Below are positions 12,801 to 23,092 of a DNA stretch of 64,000 bases, piece after piece (positions within the stretch are counted from its first letter, which is position 1; the number at the start of each line of letters is the position of its first letter). Source of the stretch: Agelas oroides (Eukaryota; Porifera; Demospongiae; Agelasida; Agelasidae); assembly GCA_949130485.1 (NCBI GenBank), contig OX422197.1, forward strand, positions 8,222,212 to 8,286,211, written 5' to 3'. Under the pieces are notes generated by a model. That model had not been told where the DNA came from. It searched no databases and worked only from the letters and a program-made list of their open reading frames with translations. The translations under genes were made by a program, and so were the position numbers.

Positions 12801-15800
12801 TCATTAGTTGTTGTTAATGTTGTTTGTTGTTGTTAATGTTGTTTGTTATTATTGGAGATATTAATTTTGACCTCCAACTGCTTGAGAACGTACAATACGT
12901 ACCTTAGGGCCATTCACTCCTGCCTCGCCAGGGAAGCCTTGTCTTCCAGATTTTCCCTTTGGCCCTGATGGGCCTCTCTTTCCTGATACACCTGGGCTAC
13001 CTTTTGCTCCAGGGGGGCCAGGGTAGCCAGCGAAACCTCGGGCACCTTGTGGGCCCTAGCATGGTGAGATGAGAAGTAAAATGGTCGATTGCTACAAGCA
13101 CAAAATGATAGATCAGCCTTACTCTCTCTCCAGGCAGTCCAGGTGAGCCAGGGTTGCCAGGTGAACCAGGTGGACCCTGTGATCAACGCAAGATGGACAG
13201 TTGATGCAGCTGATATAGCTGATAGATATTCATCTCGTAGTATTATTAGAGTGACACAATTGAGAGAGAATCAGTGAGTAACACAGGATCACAGTGGGTA
13301 ACAGGATCACAGTGGGTAACACAGGATCACAGTGAGTAACACAGGATCACCGTGAGTAACACAGGATCACAGTAACATAGGATCACAGTGAGTAACACAG
13401 GATCACCGTGAGTAACACAGGATCACAGTAACATAGGATCACAGTGAGTAACACAGGATCACAGTGAATAACACAGGATCACAGTGAGTAACACAGGATC
13501 ACAGTTAGTAATACAAGATCACAGTGGGTAACACAGGATCACAGCGAGTAACACAAGATCGCAGCGAGTAATACAGGATCACAGTGAGTAACCCAGGATC
13601 ACAGTGAGTAACACAGGATCACAGTGGGTAACACAGGATCACAGTGAGTAACACAGGATCGCAGCGAGTAATACAGGATCACAGTGAGTAACCCAGGATC
13701 ACAGTGAGTAACACAGGATCACAGTGGGTAACACAGGATCACAGTAATACAAGATCACAATGAGTAACACAGGATCACAGTGGGTAACACAGGATCACCG
13801 TGAGTAACACAGGATCACAGTAACATAGGATCACAGTGAGTAACACAGGATCACAGTGGGTAACAGGATCACAGTGAGTAACACAGGATCACAGTGGGTA
13901 ACAGGATCACAGTGAGTAACACAGGATCACAGTGGGTAACACAGGATCACAGTTAGTAATACAAGATCACAGTGGGTAACACAGGATCACAGTAATACAA
14001 GATCACAGTGAGTAACACAGGATCACAGTGGGTAACACAGGATCACAGTGGGTAACACAGGATCACAGTGGGTAACACAGGATCACAGTGGGTAACACAG
14101 GATCACAGTGAATAACACAGGATCACAGTGGGTAACACAGGATCACAGTTAGTAATACAAGATCACTGTAATAATCAATCAAGGTTACCTGAGGTCCATC
14201 GTCACCATCTTTTCCATGAAGACCAGGAGCACCAGAAACACCCTGCACACAGTCAGGAAGGACAGTGAAACTGCATATAGCTAGGTGGCTAAGTGATCAA
14301 GGGAAGCTTACAATAGGTCCTTGGTCTCCAGGAGGGCCTCGAGCGCCAGCCAAACCATCGAAACCCTGACCGACAGATAATATGAGGTATTGCAGATAAA
14401 CATTGACCACGCAAGACTCCATATGTACTAAACCCCTGGGCGCAATGAACATATATGCACATTGTGTGAAACTTACCCTTTCTCCTTTGGAGCCGGGTGG
14501 GCCAGGTGGGCCAATGTCACCCTGCAATTATTGAGGAAGATATTGTATCATGGCACAATCAAGGAGGAGGTGAGAGGGGTGTGAGGGAGGGGGGTGAGGG
14601 AGGGGGGTACGTACGAGAGAGATGAGGAAGTAGGAGGTGAGAAAACAGATGTGGGGTGAAGCGAGGAGTGCATGCAATCACTTACTACTTCTCCATTTGC
14701 ACCAGGAGGGCCTGAGTGTCCTGGCGGACCAGGTGTACCCTATGTGTAGTGGCCATGTGTTGATCAATTGGTACATGCACAGCTACCATTAATGTCTGAT
14801 GAGTATACTTACCGCTGTGCCTTTTTCACCATGTGGACCCTCAGGACCAGGGTGACCCTGAGTTGAGAAAGGGTTAATTAATGTACTCCGTTACCATGGT
14901 AACCACAGTGTTGCTAGGTGACTCACAGGTGGGCCCCCGGGGCCAGGTGGACCAACATCCCCATTCTGTCCAGCCACGCCGTCGCTGCCTGGTGGTCCCT
15001 GAGATCCCGGCACACCATCTCGACCCTTTGAAGAAAACAAAAAACACGTGGGCATAAAATCATGAGACTAGAGAGATGGTCTGGGCATGAGACCAGAGCC
15101 ACATACGTCATGAGTTATCAATGTGGACCATATATTACTTTTCGGTGTAGTGAATATGTACTATCATCTGATTGGTTGAAGCTTTGCTGACTAAATCAGA
15201 AGTTGCTTACAGGTGATCCAGAGGTGCCCCGTTGTCCTGGAAACCCACGTGGTCCCGGTGGACCCTAGCGGAAAGATGCGAGAGGAAAACCGTTGTAACT
15301 CCACAGTACAGTGCATCACACTTGGTGTACACTTACCCTTGATCCCTTTCCACCTGGCTCTCCTGTCTCCCCGGTTGGTCCCTGAGAGGTGGGAACACAG
15401 AGGATACAGCTAGCCGGTTCACAAATGGTTCATTTTCCTGCACTCATGGGCAATTTATTAATAGCACACTCACGGGTGGTCCAGGGGGACCAATTTCTCC
15501 AGGGGGGCCTTGAATACCTTGTGAACCCTATCAAATCAACATATAAAAATGTTACGTATGGATAAATAGTGGTATAAATAAATAGTGGTGCAATAAATAG
15601 TGGTATGAATAATTAGTGGCATTAATAAACAGTAGCATAAATAAATGGTGGTATGATTTAGGGCATAATAAATAGTGGTGTAGCGAATAGTTGTATGGAT
15701 AAATAGTGGTATGAATAAATAGTGGCATGAATGAATAGTGGTATGAATGAATAATGTGGATATTGGTATGTGGTTATCCCACTCACAATATTTCCAGAGG

Positions 15801-18800
15801 GTCCAGTTGGACCGGGGTCTCCAGGATGACCGGAGTCTCCATCTTCTCCATTGACTCCAGGCGTACCAGGTGGACCAGTTGTGCCCTGTGTGTGTGTGTG
15901 TGCGTGGGCATGCATGTGTGTGTGTGTGTATTGTACATGTGTGAGGGAGAGGAGAAAGCAGAACAATTTCATTCTCCATCCATAAAATGCTTATAATTTG
16001 AAGACTCACGGGAGGTCCTTTGGATCCTTGTGGACCCTTCGGCCCTAGCAGCCCTTTATTGCCCTACAAGACAAGTTGTTGTCATTTTTCCATCCATTCC
16101 TGTAACACACAAGCTATGTCTGTTTAAACCCACCTTCTCTCCAGGGAGTCCTCGTGGGCCGGGGTGCCCAGGAGCACCTGGTGGTCCCTGCAAAACAGAG
16201 CAACTCAATAAAGCTCCAACCTGAGATGAAAAGATGATTATCAGCACACCTTCTCCCCGTCTCTTCCTCTAGGTCCCGGAGGGCCAGACGCACCAACTGA
16301 ACCCTGGATTTACGAGCATCAAGGAGGAGGATTGGAACAGTGGTAAGGAGGGAAGAAATTGAAACAAGCTCTAAGTAAGGGAGGAGATGCATCCATTACT
16401 CACTGGTGGTCCTCTGTCGCCAGGGGCTCCTTGAGTACCGTCATGCCCGGGGGGACCCTGCAGAGCAGTAAAAAGATTAGCAAGTAAGTGTAGTTGAGGT
16501 GAGGTCCAGCTACATGCAGTTGCCAAATCTTGGTTCTTACCGTTGTTCCTCTTCTGCCTTGCGGACCAGGAGGACCTCTAGGTCCTTGCTCACCCTGCGT
16601 GAAGAAGTAGAATGAAGTTCCTTATAATTATTTATATTAATTATATCTCATTCCACCAATAATACATGTACGTATACCAGAATACCGGAAGTCGAGAAGA
16701 AAAATCGTTCTGATTAGTAGCGTATATACGGGGCGAGCCTGAGCGAGCCCCACACTAGCGTGACTTCATTGCGCACATGCGTGTGTATGTTTGCTTGCTT
16801 GCGTGCTTGGACCGACCCCTTACCGAAAATTTTAAATGAGTGCATTCAAATATTTCACGAAGTCGATATCGTGAAGCATGTGAAGGCCAGTGCAGGGCTA
16901 CTGTCAGAGTGCAGCGTCGGGGACCCTGAGCGAAGACAACTGAAGTTGAAGCACGCGTGGCACTGGTTTGTGCTTCTACCGACGACGACAGGCCGCTCAC
17001 AGACGGTACACACATAATATGGCGGTGGCCGGTTGACTGGGTCGCCTGCTTCAGGTAGCGGGCCCTGATGCATAAACGGCACTCATAAACGCCAGAAATT
17101 TAGCTCACGATTTCGGTGTAAAGCTTAGTCCATGCATGTGTAGCCACGTTAGTTCCCCTGGCTGGAGAAATGGTTGGCATATGTGATACTCATATTTATC
17201 TCTGGTGAGGACTTATGCATTGTCAAATTTGGCTTAAACAGTCGACAGTGACAAATCCTGCTGTGTGCCATGACAAGGTAGTAAATCAGCAGTTTGTTGC
17301 TTGCTCAGGCTCGCCCCATGATGATGAATCATCTCACTAGTTTATATAAAGTTGGGACTTGTTTGAGTGTCCTGGTTAATGAGGTGTCCTTAATTTAGGG
17401 GTACTGTCTTTAGGGCCCATAGCGCCAAAAGGGTTTTTGGGCCCTAAAGGGTTAAGAGGGGTACAATCCACCCATGTACTCTCAGACACATGCAACAATT
17501 CTGTCTAGTTCACTCACAGGGGTACAGCTTGCAGTCGGTCCTTTGCCATAGTCTGATGGCGTTCCACCATCTCCGTCTTGTTGAACCTGCAATGACGCAA
17601 GTGAATGTAACAGTCATGTGAACACGTGCTCTGAACTTCCCCCCCAAAAAATTATATAGTGAGTGTTCTTAATTTAGAGAGAAAACAAATCCTAATTAGT
17701 AAGGTTTCTTTAATTTAGAGAGAAAAAATTTGATTAGTGAGGAGTCTTTAATTTAGAAAGGACAAAATTCTGATTAGTGAGGAGTCTTTAATTTAGAAAG
17801 GAAAAATTCTGATTAGTGAGGAGTCTTTAATTTAGAAAGGACAAAATTCTGATTAGTGAGGAGTCTTTAATTTAGAAAGGACAAAATTCTGATTAGTGAG
17901 GAGTCTTTAATTTAGAAAGGAAAAAATTCTGATTAGTGAGGAATCTTTAATTTAGAAAGGAAAAATTCTGATTAGTGAGGAGTCTTTAATTTAGAAAGGA
18001 CAAAATTCTGATTAGTGAGGACTCTTTAATTTAGAAAGGAAAAAATTCTGATTAGTGAGGAGTCTGCAGTGTCCTAATAAGAAAGTACTAGTCTCCAAAT
18101 TAAGTCATGAATGCATGTGCTCCAGTGTGCTGCATCCTGTACGCACTCAAATCACATAGCAGAACTTACAATAAAAGCCTGTCCAGGTGGTCCTGGGGGG
18201 CCTCTGCCACCAGGTTGTCCAGAGTAACCAGGATCACCCTGCACCAATCAAAACATGGCTTACATAGACCATGCATGCAGCAGCATAAAATGGGAAAGAA
18301 AAAAAAAACAAGCTTGCACTAAACTGACCCTAGGTCCCTTCCTCCCAGCTAAACCAGGCACGCCAGGAGGTCCACGTGAACCCTGTGTTCCAGTAAAAAT
18401 AAAAAGAAAATGTGGAGTTAAACATGTACAAAAAAGTGGATATTCTGTACATACATCACTCCATCTGGCTGGTTAACGTTTTTTGCAGTTAATTTCAAGA
18501 GGCCAATTAAGTAAATTAATTGCAGGAAATTCCCCCTAGGATAAACAAAGGAGGTACTGGATTGTACACTAACAGAGTGAAAAGAGGACAAAAGTGGGGT
18601 AACCAGACATCACAAATAATCATTTGCCAGAAAAAAGGGCGGGGCAAGAACTAGTCTATCAAGCCAGACCATCTCTCACCCTCCAGAAAAGTGAGAGAGG
18701 GTCTAGCAGCTGTTATTAGTATGCATGAGATGCTGACCAATCAGATCCTACTGTTCCATTTTGAACCAGTAGCAACACCTTGGCTTCAGTATGTAAGACT

Positions 18801-21800
18801 AATACTGGTGCAGTTTTAGGGCTGCACACTAATAACATCCCTCTCTCAGTTTTCTGGAGGGTGAGAGATGGGGTGGCTTGATAGACTAGGCAAGAACAGG
18901 AAATATGTGCAAATCGAAGGGTTGTCCATGAGGATGCACAAACGCTACACACAGTTGAAAAAACTGGTATGGATATTTTGTTGCCAACACTCAAACAACT
19001 TTCACTTTCACTAATGACAATTCATACAATAAGCCTCTAAGTTCTCCATACCGCTCTTCCATTAGGACCAGGTGGCCCCACTGTTCCAGGCTAGTGGAGA
19101 GAGAGAAGTTAATGTCAGTCATTCCATCTGCACACCAATTTCAACACAGAGAACCTTCCTTATCAACCAGAGTACAAATGAGCATACAAGCCGTCTAGGT
19201 GTACATTTCATAGGTGGGCGAACCTTGGGGGGCATGTGCCCCTCATCCTCCCCCCCTTGAAAATGCTTTAAACACATTACTACATATACTAGCATACTCC
19301 ATTTTCATTGCTAACCCTCAATCCCCCTTTCTCCCTGTCAAAACTAGCTTCCCTTGAGCAATGCATTGGTGATACTCATTTACACCACAGACCCATTCCC
19401 ATACCACCTACCTTACTTAGTCCTATTCCCATGCCTAACATTTGCCAGACCCATTCCCATACCACCTTACTTAGTCCCATTCCCATGCCTAGCATTTGCA
19501 CAGTCCCATTCCCATGTCATTTAAGGAAGAGGCCATGCAGGTCTTGTGCGTCTGACTAATGGTAATGCAGACATACATTAATGCAAGAGCGCATAAGAAC
19601 GGGCGGCTAGAGTAAGAGCGCCCGTTCTTATGCGCTCTTGATTAATGTTATCGCTAGTACACTTACTGGTCCGAATACGATGTCTCCATTTTGCCCTTTC
19701 TCGCCTTTTTGCTAATATGGTATAAAGTTAAAAAATAATAGATGACCTTTTTATGACAGAATAGGAAGGGATGGGGAGGGAAGGTAGAGAGGAGGAGAGG
19801 GAGGGAAAAAGGGAGAGAGAGGGGGGGGAAGAAGAGGGGGAAGAAGAGGGGGAAGGGAGGAAGAAGGAGGAAGGGAGGGAGGGAGAAGGAGGGGGCAAGG
19901 GAAGAAAAGGAAGGGGAGGAATGAAAGGGGAGGGAGGTGGAGGCAGAGAGGGGAGGAAAGGATGGAGGGAGGAAAGGAGGGAGGATGAGAAAATGTGAGG
20001 GAGGGAGAGAAGGAGGGGGAGGGAGAGGAAGGAGAGGGAAGAGGATGGGAGGGAGGGGAGGGAGGGAAAGGAGGAAGAGTAGGTAAAAAAAAAGAGGAGA
20101 AAGAGAGATAACAGAGGAAGAACTGGAGCTGAATGTTAGTCTTGTGCCCAAACCCCGCCCTCTCACGAGGAAAAGATCTGGTTACGACATCCTGTTCAGC
20201 CCAGTGACGTAGCTGTCTGGTATGTGAATGGCCAATCACAGTGAATTAGAGGAATTATAAAATTGCTAGAATGAAGTACAGAAGACGGTGGTGGCATGCG
20301 TGTACACTTAAAGCGTCATTTCCAAGAGCACCATGTACTGACAGGGAAACTAACCGGAAAAACAACTACAGCAGAACAAAACAGCTGACAGCCAAGCAAA
20401 TGCTATCTGATGTGACTTGTCCTCTCAAAATATAGTCTGCTGTGCTCTACGATATTTTTTTCGCATAGTGGGGTCAGTTATCTGGGAATGAGGCAAGAGC
20501 TAAAGCCAGTAAAGTTGCCAAGCAGGGGGGAGGGTGAGAGTGAGGGAAGAAAGAGGAGAACAAGGGAGTCAATATGGGTGTCAAGTGTGGCTCACCCCTT
20601 TGATAGTTGTTCCACCAAGAGGCTGCATGTGGACAGAGGAAGAGGCAAACGGTAGGCATGTGGATATTATACCTTATATATTTATTAGCTTCATTGCTGA
20701 TACAATAGGGTGATTGCTTAAACCTGTTGCATACTGAAATTGTACCCACTTTCAGTTCTGACAAATATCTGATAGTATTAGTGTCTTGAAAATACTAGTC
20801 GGATGGCTCGGATCACAACTCAGGTTGTTCTGCTTGAAAGAATCCAATTCTAAGTCACCAGTACAATATCTGGTACTGTCGGACTAGTACAAGATAAACA
20901 GCAATTGGAAAAGCAATTCAGACATGGTGGCTGGGAAATATTAGCTGTGTTTGCGTATAAGTGACCACACCCTTTTAGAAGAAAACCTCTGTGCAAAGAT
21001 TCATAGAGCGTCTATTATGCTCAAAATTATGGTTTGTGTGTCTCGTATACGAAGATAATTGCTGTATGTAGCTACACCTGTTATTTACTATAATGTACAA
21101 CACTAGTTCTCAAGCTGTTAGGTAGTAAGTATAGCCTCCAAATTTACTATAATGTACAACACTAGTTCTCAAGCTCCTGGGTGCCTAAAATGCAGGCATG
21201 AAAGCCACACCACACATTATGGTCGAGAAAAGGAACGTTGAGATCCAGCCAGGACTCGAACCTGGGTCTTCTGTGGTAAAAACTACTGCAAATAGCAAAT
21301 TTGAAAGTTGTGTTCGTCATGGATGCAAGTTGAGAATCTACCCAAGAGGTTAGTATAAGTATAATTATCTACACTTTCTATAGACAATGATAGTTGAACT
21401 ATACATTTGCTTAGTCTCATTCCCAGACCACATTTTTTGCACTTAAAAGTAATCTGGATATGAGACTAACACTTGCTAGTAATTGTAGTACAGCTTACAG
21501 GTGTTGTCGGGGCTGGAAGTGTGAGCTGATTGAACACATCTTGGATAGGCACGTAAGGTAAAGTGCAGTCAGCAGGCTGTGAGGTGCACTGGGCATTGAC
21601 TTGGCTTTGTATAGGAAGACCGGAGCAGCTGGATAGATACAGCTGTTGAAAAGGTCCCTGAAAGATGAAAGCGAAAACAGAAAGTAAGGATGCTATTAAA
21701 ATAATCATCTAAGACTAACTTACATCAAACTGAGGATTACTGGCAAACAGTGGTGTGAAGAGGGAAAGTACTGCATTCTCGGAGACTCCAGGTGCCGAAA

Positions 21801-22523
21801 ATGCCACTGACATGGAAAATCGGCAACCGATGTACAGATTCATGTGAGTGCCATTTGCACAGAGTTGGATTTGATTGAAGCCGGTGAAGTTGCCAAACAG
21901 ATTTGCAGAATTTCCGTTCAAAGTGAAAAGGATGTTATCACTATTAATAGTTAGAAGACCTACTGGAGTTAGTGTGTTTTGATAGATGTAGAACATGGTT
22001 GGTTCATTCATGGGGTTCACAATCATTGCCAAACAGAATGGAGCGTTCAGTTGGTTTCGGATATTACTGAACGATAGAACGGTTCCGTTGCGGTTACTCT
22101 GCTGTTGATAAGCTCGTGGTTCTGGTCTCATAATGCCACATATTCCCGGTCTTGGTAGATAATTACTTGGGGCCGCAGCAAGGGCTTGTGCCAACAGATC
22201 TGTAGCCACAAGAACCATACATTTTCAACATTCCTATGCATGCATGACATTTTCTACACCTACCATCAACATTGCAGGTCTGTGCCTCACTTGCTCCCCA
22301 TAAGAGGGAGACTATCAGCACCAAATACACCAAAGGCCTGAAGTAAGAATGATGCAGATAGAGTCAATATCAATGCGATCATGTGGGTATATAGTTAAGA
22401 TCTCGGACCTATCCTTCATCTTACAATTGCTTAACGTCAACTGACGTCTTTAATACCCTTGAAAGACACTACAATCTTCAGTATATTTCAACAGACCATC
22501 ACAACTTACGTGACCAACCTCAT
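354..22523 (-). CDS. Fibrillar procollagen alpha chain, gene 1 (TSPN type; 3' end outside window)
   Basis: This multi-exon gene encodes a secreted fibrillar procollagen chain, which trimerises through its C-propeptide and, after processing, assembles into extracellular matrix fibrils. I place 57 exons between the start ATG (22521-22523) and the last visible exon (354-517), about 1483 residues. Order: signal peptide, TSPN/laminin-G-like domain (about 30-190), linker, minor helix (from about 242), cysteine-bearing spacer, uninterrupted Gly-X-Y major helix (343-1353), short C-telopeptide, and COLFI C-propeptide cut by the window edge. Every junction is GT/AG and in phase. TSPN plus minor helix is the layout of vertebrate type V/XI chains, but helix length and exon sizes are shared with the two collagen genes on the plus strand. 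Only the first two C-propeptide coding exons are visible; by comparison with gene 2, two more are expected beyond position 1. Exon lists are in the three sub-entries. Confidence 0.92.
1128..1573. mobile_element. Foldback element, TAGCCTCGTTCCCAGGCC ends, about 120-bp arms
   Basis: The left arm (1128-1250) and right arm (about 1459-1573) are inverted copies over about 115-120 bp with modest divergence. They enclose a spacer with a C-run. Immediate flanks are identical 9-bp repeats AGATTTCCC (1119-1127 and 1574-1582), as expected of a target-site duplication. No protein is encoded. Lies in a gene 1 intron. Confidence 0.8.
1585..1712. repeat. Two 69-bp tandem copies of a TAGCCTCG foldback unit
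   Basis: A unit of about 69 bp containing AGCCTCGTTCCCAGGT and its inverted partner ACCTGGGAACGAGGCT is repeated, the second copy ending in GAGACTA. It belongs to the foldback family of 1128-1573 and is adjacent to it. Confidence 0.65.
2303..2590. repeat. G-rich (GGGA/GGGT)n tract
   Basis: About 290 bases of GGGAGGG/GGGTGGG repeats on the plus strand, therefore C/T-rich on the gene 1 sense strand, ending three bases before the acceptor of exon 2264-2299. The plus strand has high G-quadruplex potential. Long open frames here are low-complexity by-products. Confidence 0.9.
5466..5776. repeat. Minisatellite, about 24-bp unit with ATCTTCGCTAGGGCCAT
   Basis: About thirteen imperfect copies of a 24-bp unit (core ATCTTCGCTAGGGCCATYGG, then TGTAC or TGCAC) in the gene 1 intron 5307-6413, directly next to a dispersed element at 5791. 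Confidence 0.85.
5791..6232. mobile_element. Dispersed element, copy of 16730-17317 lacking one end
   Basis: Shares GAGCGAGCCCCACACTAGCG at its left, internal blocks including AGAGTGCAGCGTCGG and CATAAACGGCACTCATAAAC, and the right end TTGCTCAGGCTCGCCCC with the element at 16730. The outer left terminal repeat is missing. Confidence 0.7.
8838..9040. repeat. Polypurine tract (gene 1 sense strand polypyrimidine)
   Basis: About 200 bases of nearly pure G/A on the plus strand occupy most of the 245-bp intron between gene 1 exons 9045-9098 and 8746-8799. On the sense strand this is polypyrimidine. Confidence 0.85.
9539..9931. mobile_element. Foldback element, about 87-bp terminal inverted repeats, 8-bp direct repeats
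   Basis: The ends TAGCCTCGTTCCCAGGCCCC (left) and its inverted counterpart (right) extend into arms of about 87 bp, with inner CTCACGTGAG on both sides. Flanking direct repeats CTCATCCC (9531-9538 and 9932-9939) indicate insertion. No coding capacity. Confidence 0.82.
10433..10625. repeat. TG-rich microsatellite
   Basis: An interrupted (TG)n run of about 190 bases in the intron just upstream (sense) of gene 1 exon 10157-10408. Confidence 0.85.
12606..12858. repeat. Minisatellite with unit GTTGTTGTTAATGTTGTTT
   Basis: About thirteen copies of an 18-19 bp unit, some with an inserted CATTAG variant, in the gene 1 intron 12603-12902. Confidence 0.8.
13266..14166. repeat. Minisatellite with unit AACACAGGATCACAGTGGGT
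   Basis: About 45 copies of an approximately 20-bp unit with variants (AGTGAGTAACACAGGATCAC, AGTAATACAAGATCAC) fill most of the gene 1 intron 13177-14188. Higher-order blocks are visible because strings of variants recur. Confidence 0.9.
15543..15760. repeat. Imperfect 17-bp repeat (AATAGTGGTATGAATAA)
   Basis: A degenerate AT-rich tandem repeat in the gene 1 intron between exons 15787-15885 and 15474-15527. No other signal. Confidence 0.65.
16730..17317. mobile_element. Element with GGGGCGAGCCTGAGC terminal inverted repeats
   Basis: The left end GGGGCGAGCCTGAGCGAGC and the right end GCTTGCTCAGGCTCGCCCC are inverted repeats of about 19 bp, bounding 588 bases without coding capacity. A related copy is at 5791-6232. 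I could not define a target-site duplication. Most likely a non-autonomous DNA transposon. Confidence 0.7.
17640..18066. repeat. Minisatellite, about 40-bp unit (GATTAGTGAGGAGTCTTTAA)
   Basis: About ten copies of a 38-41 bp unit (TTTAGAAAGGACAAAATTCT plus GATTAGTGAGGAGTCTTTAA) in the gene 1 intron 17587-18169. Confidence 0.88.
18652..18888. mobile_element. Foldback element, TAGTCTATCAAGCC ends, 9-bp direct repeats
   Basis: The left arm (TAGTCTATCAAGCC, then TCTCTCACCCTCCAGAAAA) is repeated inverted at the right end. Perfect 9-bp direct repeats GGCAAGAAC flank it (18643-18651 and 18889-18897). Lies in the gene 1 intron 18383-19051. Confidence 0.8.
19575..19648. repeat. Near-perfect hairpin of about 74 bp
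   Basis: ACATTAATGCAAGAGCGCAT and onward pairs with its complement ending in ATTAATGT across a short loop. Could be a minimal foldback element; no flanking duplication identified. Confidence 0.7.
19763..20105. repeat. Polypurine tract, about 340 bp
   Basis: Nearly pure G/A on plus, polypyrimidine on the gene 1 sense strand, in the intron 19712-20595. Long antisense frames here are low complexity. Confidence 0.88.
21240..21290 (-). repeat. tRNA-like remnant (box B only)
   Basis: On the minus strand CCCAGGTTCGAGTCCTGG forms a T-arm-like stem and matches the pol III box B (GGTTCGANTCC). No box A or full cloverleaf is present, so this is a remnant or SINE fragment, not a tRNA gene. Confidence 0.45.
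21412..21468. mobile_element. Small foldback element, TAGTCTC ends
   Basis: The 57-bp unit begins TAGTCTCATTCCCAGA and ends TCTGGATATGAGACTA. Flanks ACATTTGCT and ACACTTGCT are 9-bp direct repeats with one mismatch. Confidence 0.65.
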
Positions 22524-23092
22524 ATCTGCAATTATCCTGCTACACTCTATGCTGCAATACGTGCAGCGCACAGAGTGCAAACAGAAAAACCTTGGTGATC
22601 CGCGCAGAAAGATCTGCAAAATGCAAATTTTCTCCGGTTGTTCCAACTCGGAGGACACTGTAAATGGCACTGCGCCCGCCTACCTGGCCTGCTCGTAAAT
22701 GGGACAAAGGGGCTTTATTCCGCAAACAATGCGGCCTGCACACGCTGCCGCGAAGAAGTGAAATGCGTTTGCGGTTTCGCAGACATTGAATATTGTTAGT
22801 CTTCGGGGCCTGTGACTCGAAGCCATTCCATGCGGCCGTACTGTTGTAGTCATGCGGCCAACAGCTACCTGTGAGGCTACATTCTTGCGCATGCGCAAAT
22901 ACTTGTTTTCTATTTGTAGCTACGCCCTTCTCTAAGATTCTTGCATAAAAGCACAATGCATTGTCTACCTGTTTTGTTTTGTGCTGAAGCTAAAGACATT
23001 CTGCATAGCAACCAATATGGGGTTAGAAAAAACCTGCATGGTGTTAGCTAGTATAGTTGTTTAGGCATTGACTGTTTTTTGCTTCCCTACAG
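22524..23092. promoter_or_regulatory. Probable bidirectional promoter between collagen gene 1 and the FN3 gene
   Basis: The start codon of gene 1 (minus) and the first recognised exon of the FN3 gene (plus) are about 570 bp apart and point away from each other. The spacer is locally GC- and CpG-richer than the surrounding introns (about 22580-22900) and contains the 14-bp palindrome at 22885. No TATA box is convincing on either side. The unplaced FN3 start exon may lie inside it. Regulation of both genes from this spacer is inference. Confidence 0.5.
22885..22898. promoter_or_regulatory. Palindrome TTGCGCATGCGCAA, NRF-1-like site
   Basis: A perfect 14-bp palindrome whose core matches the animal NRF-1 consensus (YGCGCAYGCGCR). 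It lies about 360 bp upstream of the gene 1 ATG and about 200 bp upstream of the FN3 leader exon. A palindromic site fits a bidirectional promoter, but function is not shown. Confidence 0.4.

Larger units (their letters stand above)
2264..16594 (-). other. Gene 1 major triple helix, 337 uninterrupted Gly-X-Y triplets in 44 exons
   Basis: Exons in coding order: 16541-16594, 16404-16457, 16250-16303, 16134-16187, 16010-16063, 15787-15885, 15474-15527, 15337-15381, 15211-15264, 14927-15025, 14813-14857, 14686-14739, 14477-14521, 14312-14365, 14189-14242, 13123-13176, 12903-13055, 12549-12602, 12436-12480, 12302-12355, 12148-12201, 12019-12072, 10943-10996, 10157-10408, 9335-9442, 9191-9244, 9045-9098, 8746-8799, 7705-7758, 6671-6724, 6541-6594, 6414-6467, 5145-5306, 4968-5021, 4828-4881, 4554-4661, 4392-4445, 4215-4268, 3893-3946, 3773-3826, 3307-3468, 2762-2833, 2658-2693, 2264-2299. 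All begin with a Gly codon and are multiples of 9 bases (29 of them 54 bp), total 3033 bases. I saw no Gly substitution or insertion. Helix residues 81 and 87 are Lys. RGD occurs in exons 9335-9442 and 3307-3468. Introns 6725-7704, 7759-8745 and 10997-12018 hold nothing else I recognise. Confidence 0.92.
17518..22523 (-). other. Gene 1 signal peptide, TSPN domain and N-propeptide exons
   Basis: Exons in coding order: 22510-22523, 22264-22337, 21724-22199, 21499-21657, 20596-20622, 19667-19711, 19052-19090, 18329-18382, 18170-18238, 17518-17586. The 14-base first exon (ATG, ends AC before GTAAGT) joins exon 2 in phase to give MRLVT then [18 protein letters not shown], a clear signal peptide probably cut before QTC. 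The 476-base exon is TSPN/LamG-like, with four cysteines (GICGIM, PFCLAM, QLCANG, IGCRF) and several NxT/NxS sites. Exons 20596 to 18238 form a minor helix with one two-residue break (GDI-VF-GPP). Exon 17518-17586 is a non-collagenous spacer ending SCTP, so a cysteine lies three residues before the major helix. The very short first exon is the least certain part, but its donor and frame fit exactly. Confidence 0.85.

Noticed and set aside
22540-22956. A 138-codon minus-strand open frame upstream of gene 1
   Set aside because: No domain or splice support. It lies in the divergent spacer, and the gene 1 signal peptide is explained by the 14-base exon at 22510-22523.
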